A DNA stretch of 64,000 nt, from positions 5,518,001 to 5,582,000 of the forward strand of contig NZ_CP087164.1 in the NCBI RefSeq assembly GCF_021172045.1, in the 5' to 3' direction. This DNA comes from Capillimicrobium parvum (GTDB taxonomy: Bacteria; Actinomycetota; Thermoleophilia; Solirubrobacterales; Solirubrobacteraceae). The notes beneath the pieces were generated by a model. That model was not told the DNA's origin, made no database searches, and saw nothing but the letters and a program-made list of their open reading frames with translations. The first letter of the stretch is position 1, and each line of letters starts with the position of its first letter. The translations under genes and the position numbers were made by a program. Below are positions 1-6,987 of this stretch, piece after piece.

Positions 1-2
1 CG

Positions 3-74
3 GCGATGCAGAAGCTCGACGCGCGCACCCGCGCGGAGGCGGTGCGGGCCGCCGAGGAGAAGGGCTGGCTCTGA
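3..74 (+). CDS. C-terminal end of a LuxR/NarL-type DNA-binding regulator (partial)
   Basis: The window opens inside a reading frame ending KLDARTRAEAVRAAEEKGWL before TGA. The KLxARTRAEAV pattern followed by an amphipathic tail is what the recognition and last helices of LuxR/NarL HTH domains look like (commonly KLGARTRAQAV...). Only about 23 residues are visible, so whether the protein is a response regulator, a MalT-like ATPase or a solo LuxR cannot be told. The call rests on this one motif. Confidence 0.5.
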   Translation, partial: AMQKLDARTRAEAVRAAEEKGWL

Positions 75-128
75 GACGCGCGTGACCCATTAGGCTGGCC
101 TCTCCGCTGCCCTTCATGGAGGAAGACG

Positions 129-2546
129 ATGCGCAGGTCACGGTCGATCCGGGTCATCCCGACGTTGGTTCTCGCGGTGCTGGCGGTTGCCGCGGCGCCC
201 GCGGTCGCCGCCCCGGCCGAGCGCTTCGTCGCGACCACCGGCGACGACGCCGCCAACACGTGCGCCGTCGAGGCGACGCCGTGCCGGACGATCCAGCACG
301 CGGTCGACGTGTCCGACGCGGCCAACACCATCAACGTCGCCGCCGGCACCTACGTCGAGTCCGTGGTCGTCGGTCAGGAGCTCACGATCGTCGGTCCGTT
401 CTCGAACGACTTCCCCGACGACCCGGCCCGCGGCGGTGCGGCGGAGGCGCGCTGGATGGGCGACGGCGGCAGCCCGGCGGTCACCGCGACAGTGGACGGC
501 ATCGCGATCGCCGGCTTCACGTTCGGCCCGGCGACCGGCCCGGCGAGCGGGCAGGCGGTCCTGATCGAATCGGGTGCCCACGTCAACCAGGTCTGGTACT
601 CGATCTTCGAGCATCTGGAGCGCGGCATCGAGCTCGACGGCTCGGGCAGTGCGTTCGTCGCCTTCAACCTGTTCCAGGACAACGACGCGGCCTCCGGCGA
701 GGCCGTCCAGGGCTTCAGCGACGACCAGACGTTCCTCTTCCAGAACCTGTTCCGGCGCAACTCGACGGCGGTCGATCTCGACGGCTCGACGAACGGCCAG
801 GTCCAGGAGAACTGGTCGACCGGCGACGCGACATTCACGCGCATGCGGGTCACCGGCTCGATGGGCGTGGTCGGCAACCTCGTCGAGGGCGTGACCGAGG
901 CGGGCATCCTGCTGGCGGGCGACGCCGACGCGGACATCGAGCTCAACTCCATCGACGGCGACGGCGACGGCCTGCGTCTGACACCCGACGGCGGCACGGT
1001 CGTGTCCGACCCGATCGTCGACGGCAACAACCTCCACGACCTCGGCGGCAGCGGCATCGAGGTCGCCGCCGGCGCGCTGAGCGACATCCTGGATGCGCAC
1101 GGCAACCGGATCTTCGGCACCGGTGCGGCCGGGCTCCTCGTCGAGGGCGACGCGGACGTCGATGCGACGAACAACTGGTGGGGCTGCAACGAAGGACCGA
1201 ACCAGCCCGGCTGCGACGACTACTCCGGCGCGAACGTCGACGCCGACCCATGGTCGATCATGACGATCTCGGCCGACCCGGATTCCATCCCGGTGGGCGG
1301 CGACACGAGCCAGATCACCGCGTCGTTCAACACGAACAGCGACGGCGACGACATCCTGCCCCAGGGCATCGGCGACGACGTGCAGGTGGCGTTCTCCACG
1401 ACGCTCGGCGACGTCGACCCCGCGGAGGACTGCACGTGCGGCGGCCTGTCGCTCACCGAGCTGACGTCGGGCGACCTGCCCGGCACCGCGACGGTGACGG
1501 CGACGCTCGACTCCGAGAGCGTGTCGACCGACGTCACCTTCACCGGCGCGCACGCGACGGTCACGCCGGCCGGCGCCGATTTCCAGCCCACCCAGGTCGG
1601 CGGCTACTCGACACGGCGGAAATTCACCGTCTCGAGCGACGGCAACGAGACCCTGCAGGTCTCGAACGTCGGCATCGGTGGGACGGACTCCGGCGACTTC
1701 GTGATCCCGGCCGGCTACGACGGCTGCACCGGGCGGTCGCTCGCGCCGGGCGACCATTGCGTCGTCGAGGCGCGCTTCCAGCCGGTCGGCGGCCCGGGCG
1801 CGAAGGACGGCACGCTCGTCGTCGACACGAACGCGATCGACACGCCGGCCACCGCGACGCTGACGGGCAGCGCCTCGGCTTCGCCGGTGCTGACGATCGT
1901 CCCGGACAGCGCCGACTTCGGCACCGTGAGCGTCAACGCGCTCTCGCGCCAGCAGAAGCTGGTCGTCTACAACGGCAGCGCCGGCGGCGTGACGATCGAC
2001 GCCGCCACGCTCGGCGGGGCCGACCCGTCGCAGTTCGAGATCACCCTCGACCGCTGCACGGGCGAGACGGTCGCGCCCCGGCGGACGTGCTACATCCGCA
2101 CGCGCTTCGCGCCGAAGAGCGGCGGCGCGAAGGCCGCCGGCGTCGAGATCGGCAGCTCGTCGCTCGGCGCGCCCGCCACGGCGGCGCTGACCGGGACCGG
2201 CGACGCGGTCGAGGCGCTGCGGATCACGCCGCCCGCGCACGCGTTCGGCGCGGTGCCGGTGGGCCAGCGGACGAAGACCGGGACGTGGACGGTGAAGAAC
2301 ATCGGCGGGGTCCCGGTGACCGTCAGCTCCGTGGACATCGGCGGATCCGACCCCGACCAGTTCCAGCTCGGGCGCACGACGTGCACGGGAGCGGCGCTGA
2401 GCCCGGGGCAGTCGTGCACCGCGAAGGTGCGGTTCGCGCCGACCGGTGATCCGGGACCGCGCAGCGCCCAGCTCGCGGTCAACAGCAGCGTGTCGGGCAC
2501 ACCGGCGTCCGCGCTGACCGGCACGGCCGTCGCCCCACCCATCTGA
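129..2546 (+). CDS. Secreted parallel beta-helix protein with choice-of-anchor D (ASH-like) domains
   Basis: An 805-residue exported protein. The ATG at 129 follows GGAGGAAG and opens a signal peptide (MRRSRSIRVIP, hydrophobic stretch, AVAAPA cleavage area about residue 28). Residues about 35-370 read as a right-handed beta-helix of the CSLREAI/pectate-lyase type, with recurring N-x-I/V and G-x-G-I turns. From about 475 onward there are three immunoglobulin-like choice-of-anchor D/ASH repeats of about 105 residues, each with the pattern F-G-x-V-x-V-G/N...VxNxG...GxDxxQF...CTGxxLxPGxxCxxxxRFAP, with paired Cys. No catalytic site is evident; such proteins are usually cell-surface or adhesive. 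A longer overlapping reading frame from 116 is a shadow: it is arginine-rich and lacks a signal peptide. Confidence 0.85.
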   Translation: MRRSRSIRVIPTLVLAVLAVAAAPAVAAPAERFVATTGDDAANTCAVEATPCRTIQHAVDVSDAANTINVAAGTYVESVVVGQELTIVGPFSNDFPDDPARGGAAEARWMGDGGSPAVTATVDGIAIAGFTFGPATGPASGQAVLIESGAHVNQVWYSIFEHLERGIELDGSGSAFVAFNLFQDNDAASGEAVQGFSDDQTFLFQNLFRRNSTAVDLDGSTNGQVQENWSTGDATFTRMRVTGSMGVVGNLVEGVTEAGILLAGDADADIELNSIDGDGDGLRLTPDGGTVVSDPIVDGNNLHDLGGSGIEVAAGALSDILDAHGNRIFGTGAAGLLVEGDADVDATNNWWGCNEGPNQPGCDDYSGANVDADPWSIMTISADPDSIPVGGDTSQITASFNTNSDGDDILPQGIGDDVQVAFSTTLGDVDPAEDCTCGGLSLTELTSGDLPGTATVTATLDSESVSTDVTFTGAHATVTPAGADFQPTQVGGYSTRRKFTVSSDGNETLQVSNVGIGGTDSGDFVIPAGYDGCTGRSLAPGDHCVVEARFQPVGGPGAKDGTLVVDTNAIDTPATATLTGSASASPVLTIVPDSADFGTVSVNALSRQQKLVVYNGSAGGVTIDAATLGGADPSQFEITLDRCTGETVAPRRTCYIRTRFAPKSGGAKAAGVEIGSSSLGAPATAALTGTGDAVEALRITPPAHAFGAVPVGQRTKTGTWTVKNIGGVPVTVSSVDIGGSDPDQFQLGRTTCTGAALSPGQSCTAKVRFAPTGDPGPRSAQLAVNSSVSGTPASALTGTAVAPPI

Positions 2547-2561
2547 GCCTCAGGGCGCCGG

Positions 2562-2593
2562 AAAGACGTCCACTAGATTCGGCGTCCTTCCGG
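2562..2593. terminator. Imperfect hairpin between the beta-helix gene and gpsA
   Basis: CCGGAAAGACG at 2562 can pair with CGTCCTTCCGG ending at 2593, across a loop of about 10 bases, with one bulge. It lies 15 bases after the beta-helix stop codon. There is no T-tract, so termination is only suggested; it also overlaps the gpsA GTG start. Confidence 0.3.
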
Positions 2594-3696
2594 TGGCCGA
2601 CCGCACGCTTCCATCCTTCAGCCTCTCCCTGCCCGGGACCCGCCGGGCGGTCGTCGTAGGGGCCGGGTCGTTCGGCACCGCGGTCGCCGTGCTGCTGGTC
2701 CGGGCCGGGCTGCGCACGACGCTGCAGGCCCGCACCGCCGAGCAGGCCGACCGCCTGCGCGCCGACCGCGAGAACCGCGTCTACCTGGCCGGCGTCGAGC
2801 TGCCGCGTGAGCTGCGCGTCGAGTCCGTGGAGAGCGGGCTCGCGCGGGCCGACCTCGTCTTCCTCGGCGTGCCGTCCCGCGGGCTCGACGCCGTGATCCG
2901 CGGCCTCACCGGCGCGGGGCTGCCGCCGCGCGCCGCGGTCGTCTCGCTGGCGAAGGGGCTGGTGCCGCCGGACGGCACCGCGCCGACGATCCTGCTGCGC
3001 GACGGGTTCGGCGCCGACCGCGTCGCCGTGATCGGCGGGCCCGCGCACGCCCGCGAGATGGTCGCCGACGGCGCCGGGCTGGTCGCCGCCTCGGCCTCGC
3101 AGGAGCTGGCCGCGACGCTGGCGGGCGTGTTCACGCGCGCGGGCGTGGTGTGCGAGGTCTCCAACGACCCGATCGGCGTGGAGCTCGCGGGCGCGGCGAA
3201 GAACGCCGCGGCGCTCGCGGCCGGCGCCACCGAGGGACAGGGGCTGAACGCCGCGGGCGCGGCGGCCGGCCACATCTTCGCGGAGATCTGGCGCTACGCC
3301 GAGGCCCAGGGCGCGCGGCCGGAGTCGTTCATCGGGCTGGCGGGGACGGGCGATCTGGTCGCGACCGCGCTCGCGCCGCAGAGCCGCAACCGCCGCGCCG
3401 GCGAGCTGCTGGCCGAGGGAGTGGCGAGCCACGAGATCCCGCAGCGCATCGGCCAGGCGGTCGAATCGCTCGACATGGTGCCGCTGCTGGCGCGAGCGCT
3501 GGGCGCGAACGGCGTCGAGGCCCCGGTGACCGGCGGCCTGTCGCGCCTGATCGCGGGCGAGCTCCCGCTCGACGCCTGGGTCGCGCTGGTGCGCACGACG
3601 GTTCCGCCGCCCGCGCGCTGGATCCGGCGGCCGCGGCCGGGCTTCTGGGCCCGGATGCGCGCGCGGTTCAGCCGCGACCCTCGGCAAGCGTCGTGA
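2593..3696 (+). CDS. gpsA: NAD(P)H-dependent glycerol-3-phosphate dehydrogenase
   Basis: Makes sn-glycerol 3-phosphate from dihydroxyacetone phosphate for phospholipid synthesis; cytoplasmic. The GTG start gives 367 residues, slightly longer than the usual 330-340. The Rossmann motif VVVGAGSFGTAVAVLL is near residues 18-33. The catalytic lysine segment ELAGAAKNAAALAAGATEG is near 197-215, and an NRRAGELLAEG segment follows the typical substrate-binding G-x-G-D-L. The last 12 codons fall in the first copy of a 60-bp tandem duplication, so the C-terminus RARFSRDPRQAS may be recent. The gene converges on the HAD phosphatase gene at 3728. Identification is strong. Confidence 0.93.
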   Translation: MADRTLPSFSLSLPGTRRAVVVGAGSFGTAVAVLLVRAGLRTTLQARTAEQADRLRADRENRVYLAGVELPRELRVESVESGLARADLVFLGVPSRGLDAVIRGLTGAGLPPRAAVVSLAKGLVPPDGTAPTILLRDGFGADRVAVIGGPAHAREMVADGAGLVAASASQELAATLAGVFTRAGVVCEVSNDPIGVELAGAAKNAAALAAGATEGQGLNAAGAAAGHIFAEIWRYAEAQGARPESFIGLAGTGDLVATALAPQSRNRRAGELLAEGVASHEIPQRIGQAVESLDMVPLLARALGANGVEAPVTGGLSRLIAGELPLDAWVALVRTTVPPPARWIRRPRPGFWARMRARFSRDPRQAS

Positions 3697-3780
3697 CGAT
3701 CGCCTCGTAGACGCCGGCGCGCGCGGTTCAGCCGCGACCCTCGGCCAGCGTCGTGACGATCGCCTCGTAGACGCCGGCGC
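3657..3780. repeat. 60-bp tandem duplication at two convergent gene ends
   Basis: Bases 3661-3720 are repeated at 3721-3780 with a single difference (A at 3686, C at 3746), and the match extends 4 bases further left. Copy 1 carries the stop codon of gpsA; copy 2 carries the stop codon of the HAD phosphatase on the other strand. In a single-copy ancestor the two genes would have overlapped tail-to-tail by about 29 bases. Confidence 0.95.
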
Positions 3781-4546
3781 CGTGACTCGCCTCGGCCACC
3801 CGCGCGTTCGGCACGCCGGCGAGCGCGGTGTGCAGCGTCGGATCGCGCTGCAGCGCGTTGGCGACGAACCAGAACGTGCCGGTGACCTGGTGCATCCGCA
3901 GGTCCTCGCGCGAATCGCCGACCGCGATCGTCTCCTCGGCGCCCAGGCCGCGCATGCGCATGTGGCGCGCGACCGCGCCGGCCTTCGAGGCGTCGGCGGG
4001 AACGAGGTGGTACGCGCGGACCTGCGGCAGGTCGGCAAGTGCCGGTGACCGCCGGTGCACCACGCCGTTGTCGACGAGGCGCAGGCCGCGGTGCCCGATG
4101 AGCGCATCGGCCTCGGCCACGTCGAGCAGGCCGCGGAAGAGGTGCGACACCTGCCGGTTGCGGTGCCAGGGCTCGTGGTACTCGAGGCGGCCGGCGTAGT
4201 GGTCGAGCAGCAGCGCGGGGGCTCCGGTGTCTTCGATCTGGTCGTGGATCGTGTGGGCGCCCTCCGGATCGAAGGCCCCCGTCGACCAGTACGTGTCGCC
4301 GTCGACGACGAGCCCGGCGCCCGCCTCGAAGACGTAGGCGCGCTGGCCGAGCAGGCGGCTGTCCTCGGCCATCTGCGCCGCCCGGCGCCCGGAAACGAGC
4401 ACGACCTCGACGTCGGCGCGCAGGCACGCCTCCACGGCGCGGACGCCGAGGAGGCTCGGCCGGCCCTCGCCGTCGTGGACGAGCGAGGCGCCCCGGCCGA
4501 GCAGGGTGCCGTCGAGGTCGAGGTAGGCGCAGCGCAGCGGGGCCAT
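3728..4546 (-). CDS. HAD-IIB family phosphatase, probable glucosyl-3-phosphoglycerate phosphatase
   Basis: A 272-residue cytoplasmic hydrolase. Motif I is DLDGTLL at residues 8-14, motif II VLVSGRR, motif III the lysine of DASKAG, and motif IV VGDSREDLRM; with the C2 cap between motifs II and III this is HAD subclass IIB, as in mannosyl-3-phosphoglycerate phosphatases. The start MAPLRCAYLD was chosen because upstream in-frame residues are low-complexity shadow. It is divergent from gpgS with only 28 bases between the two start codons, so the simplest role is dephosphorylation of the gpgS product to glucosylglycerate. The family and motifs are visible; the substrate is inferred from context. 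Confidence 0.75.
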   Translation of the reverse strand: MAPLRCAYLDLDGTLLGRGASLVHDGEGRPSLLGVRAVEACLRADVEVVLVSGRRAAQMAEDSRLLGQRAYVFEAGAGLVVDGDTYWSTGAFDPEGAHTIHDQIEDTGAPALLLDHYAGRLEYHEPWHRNRQVSHLFRGLLDVAEADALIGHRGLRLVDNGVVHRRSPALADLPQVRAYHLVPADASKAGAVARHMRMRGLGAEETIAVGDSREDLRMHQVTGTFWFVANALQRDPTLHTALAGVPNARVAEASHGAGVYEAIVTTLAEGRG

Positions 4547-4574
4547 GTGCCGGGCGGACAGTAATCTCGAACCC

Positions 4575-5426
4575 GTGGACCATGTCGCCTGGCGCCGCCG
4601 GCGCTCGTTTCCGGCAGAGGCGTTCGCGGGCGTCCTGAGCGGCTCGCCGCTTCGCGTGGCGGTGTGCGTCCCGGCGCGCGACGAGGAGGAGACCATCGCC
4701 GGTGTGCTGGCGCCGCTGGTCGCCCTGCGCGACGAGGGGCTCGTGGCCGACGTCGCCGTCGCGTTCAGCGCCAGCCGCGATCGCACGCTCGACGAGGCGC
4801 GGGACGCGGGCGCGCGGATCATCGACGTGGGCTCGCCGTCGGGTAAGGGCGACGCGATCTGGCGCGCTCAAGAGGAGATGGAGGGCGACATCGTCTGCCT
4901 CGTCGACGGCGACCTCATCGACGTCGACCGCCACTGGATCGAGCAGCTCGCCGGGCCGCTGATCGCCGACCCCGCGATCGGGCTCGTCAAGGGCGCGTTC
5001 GCCCGCCCGCTGAACGCCGACGGCACGCTGGACCCGAGCGGCGGCGGGCGCGTCACCGAGCTGCTCGCCAAGCCGCTGCTGCGCCGCTTCTACCCGGAGC
5101 TGACCGTGCTGCGCCAGCCGCTGAGCGGCCAGATCGCCATCCGCCGCGACCTGCTGGCGAGCCTGCCGGTCTGGACGGGCTACGCGCTCGAGATCGGGAT
5201 GCTGATCGAGACGTGGCGGCGGGCCGGGCTCGAGGCGATCGCCGAGGCCGACATCGGGGTGGTGCGCAACCGCCACCAGCGTCTCGCCGACCTCGCCGCA
5301 ATGTCGGAGGCGATCCTGTGGTGCGTCGCCGTGCAGCTCGCGCGGGACGGGCGGCTCACCGGACCCGACGGCGAGCCGCCGGCCGGCGTCGTGGAGCGTC
5401 CGCCGATCTACGCACCGCGACCATGA
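4575..5426 (+). CDS. gpgS: Glucosyl-3-phosphoglycerate synthase (GT81)
   Basis: Transfers glucose from a nucleotide sugar to 3-phosphoglycerate, the first step to glucosylglycerate (a compatible solute and, in mycobacteria, the primer of methylglucose lipopolysaccharide). A GT-A fold of 283 residues: VCVPARDEEETIAGVL near 24-40, the metal-binding CLVDGDLIDVD near 110, and the family hallmarks GRVTELLAKPLLRRFYPEL, QPLSGQIAIRR and TGYALEIGMLIE. The GTG at 4575 is preferred to the ATG at 4545, which would overlap the divergent HAD gene. It is followed by a 4-base overlap (ATGA) with the 2H-like gene. A DHPS paralogue two genes on recalls the Rv1207-Rv1208 (folP2-gpgS) neighbourhood of Mycobacterium tuberculosis. 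Confidence 0.88.
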   Translation: MDHVAWRRRRSFPAEAFAGVLSGSPLRVAVCVPARDEEETIAGVLAPLVALRDEGLVADVAVAFSASRDRTLDEARDAGARIIDVGSPSGKGDAIWRAQEEMEGDIVCLVDGDLIDVDRHWIEQLAGPLIADPAIGLVKGAFARPLNADGTLDPSGGGRVTELLAKPLLRRFYPELTVLRQPLSGQIAIRRDLLASLPVWTGYALEIGMLIETWRRAGLEAIAEADIGVVRNRHQRLADLAAMSEAILWCVAVQLARDGRLTGPDGEPPAGVVERPPIYAPRP

Positions 5427-6079
5427 CCGACCTCGATGCGCTGTACGCCGCGATGCGCGCGCATGTGACGAGGTTCGGCGCGGCGCCCGAGCTGGCGCTG
5501 CGCTCGCCGGGCGGCGAGAACGTCTCGCTGGTGGCGCCGGTGCCCGAGGAGGTGGCCGCGCGGCTGGCGGCGGCAGGCCGGGACGTCGCCGGCGGCGAGC
5601 ACCTCGCCTACGACGCGGCGGGCCTGCACCTGACCGTGCTGAACCTCGACCCGTGGCGGCGGATCGGCGCCGACGCGCAGGCGCTCGTCGCGCGGGCGCT
5701 GTCGGCGGCGGCGGCGGCAGCCGCGCCGTTCACCGCGCGCGTCCGCGGGCTGAACCTGGCCCCGTCCATCGTCTTCGCGCAGGTGTTCGGCGACGGGCTC
5801 GGGCCGCTGCGCCGGGCGATGGTGGCCGCGCTCGACGAGCTGGCGCCCGGGCGGTTCCTGCCCTGGGGCCCGGCGCTGGCTGGGGAGGATGCCGGCCATG
5901 TGACCGTGGTGCGCTTCACGGGACCGGTGGGCGAGGCGCTGCTCGACGGGGTGGCGGCGCGGCGCGACCTCGAGCTCGGAACGTTCGCTGTGAGCGAGTT
6001 GGAGGTGGTCTGGCTGCGCGCCAAGACACCCGACGGGGCCGAAGTGCGGCGGCGATCGTGTATTGGTGCGGGGACGTGA
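5423..6079 (+). CDS. 2H phosphoesterase-like protein
   Basis: A 218-residue cytoplasmic protein whose start overlaps the gpgS stop by 4 bases and whose stop overlaps the folP start by 4 bases. Two H-x-T-x motifs, HLTVL at residues 69-73 and HVTVV at 159-163, lie 90 residues apart, the spacing and form of the paired catalytic motifs of the 2H superfamily (LigT/RNA cyclic phosphodiesterases, 2'-5' RNA ligases). Overall similarity to a named family is not obvious, and an alanine-rich helix (about 88-105) separates the two halves. The substrate is unknown; being translationally coupled between gpgS and folP hints at a phosphoester in that pathway, which is inference only. Confidence 0.6.
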   Translation: MTDLDALYAAMRAHVTRFGAAPELALRSPGGENVSLVAPVPEEVAARLAAAGRDVAGGEHLAYDAAGLHLTVLNLDPWRRIGADAQALVARALSAAAAAAAPFTARVRGLNLAPSIVFAQVFGDGLGPLRRAMVAALDELAPGRFLPWGPALAGEDAGHVTVVRFTGPVGEALLDGVAARRDLELGTFAVSELEVVWLRAKTPDGAEVRRRSCIGAGT

Positions 6080-6987
6080 CCTCCGAGATCTCCGTGACCA
6101 CCACCGCCGGCCCGCTGGCGATCGGCACGACCCCGCTGCTGATGGGCGTCGTCAACGCGACCCCGAACTCGTTCTCCGACGCCGGCCAGCTGCGGACCCT
6201 GGCGCAGCGGGTGGCGCGGGCCGAGACGCTGCTCGACGCGGGCGCCGACCTCATCGACGTCGGCGGCCAGTCGGGGGTGACCAACGAGCCCGAGATCCCG
6301 GTCGCCGAGGAGATCGGGCGCGTGCTGCCGCTGGTGCGCGCGCTGGCCGCCGAGCGCGACGTGCTCGTCTCGGTCGACACCTACCGGCCGGAGGTGGCGC
6401 GCGCGGTGCTCGACGCCGGCGCGGCGATCGTCAACGACACGAGCGGCCTGCTGTACCCCGACGTTGCCGTGGCGTGCGCGGAGGCCGGCGCGGGCCTCGT
6501 CGTCATGCACAACCGCGGGCGGCCGAAGCAACGGCTCACGGACCCGGCGCTCTACGACGACGTGGTCGAGGACGTCGTGAGCTTCCTGCGCGAGCGGATC
6601 GCGGTGGCCGGCGAGCACGGGCTGAGCCCGGAGCACGTCATCGTCGACCCGGGCCCGGACTTCGCGAAGACCCCCGCGCAGACCGTGCAGGTGCTGCGCC
6701 GGCTGGACCGCGTCGAGGCGCTCGGACGGCCGGTGCTCCTGGCCTTGTCGCGCAAGGACTTCCTCGGGGTCATCACCGGCCGCCGGCCCCGTGAGCGCCT
6801 CGCGGCGACGCTGGCCGCCGTCGCGGCGGTGACCGGACGCCCGGGGCACATCTTGCGCGTCCACGACGTCGCCGAGGTCCGCGACCTGCTGCGCGTGCTC
6901 GCGGTGCTGCGCGGCGACGCGGAGATCGCCGACGACGCCGAGCTGGCCGAGCACCTGCGCCGCGAGCCGCCGGCGCCCGCGCCGTGA
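6076..6987 (+). CDS. folP: Dihydropteroate synthase family protein (FolP2-like)
   Basis: Condenses p-aminobenzoate with hydroxymethyl-dihydropterin diphosphate in folate synthesis, if active. A 303-residue TIM barrel: the DHPS signature LLMGVVNATPNSFSDAG near residue 22, DLIDVGGQSG, VSVDTYRPEVARAVLDAG, the pterin-binding DPGPDFAKT, and LALSRKDFLG with a closing HILRVHDV. NATPNSFSDAG departs from the usual NVTPDSFSDGG (Asn for Asp), reminiscent of the FolP2 paralogue that sits beside gpgS in mycobacteria. The GTG start overlaps the upstream stop by 4 bases (GTGA), and the stop overlaps the helicase start likewise. No other folate gene is nearby, so a role other than the main DHPS is possible. 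Confidence 0.82.
   Translation: MTSEISVTTTAGPLAIGTTPLLMGVVNATPNSFSDAGQLRTLAQRVARAETLLDAGADLIDVGGQSGVTNEPEIPVAEEIGRVLPLVRALAAERDVLVSVDTYRPEVARAVLDAGAAIVNDTSGLLYPDVAVACAEAGAGLVVMHNRGRPKQRLTDPALYDDVVEDVVSFLRERIAVAGEHGLSPEHVIVDPGPDFAKTPAQTVQVLRRLDRVEALGRPVLLALSRKDFLGVITGRRPRERLAATLAAVAAVTGRPGHILRVHDVAEVRDLLRVLAVLRGDAEIADDAELAEHLRREPPAPAP

Noticed and set aside
116-2449. Long arginine-rich plus-strand and minus-strand frames over the beta-helix gene
   Set aside because: Shadows of the real frame; low-complexity Arg/Gly/Asp composition, no signal peptide or domain.
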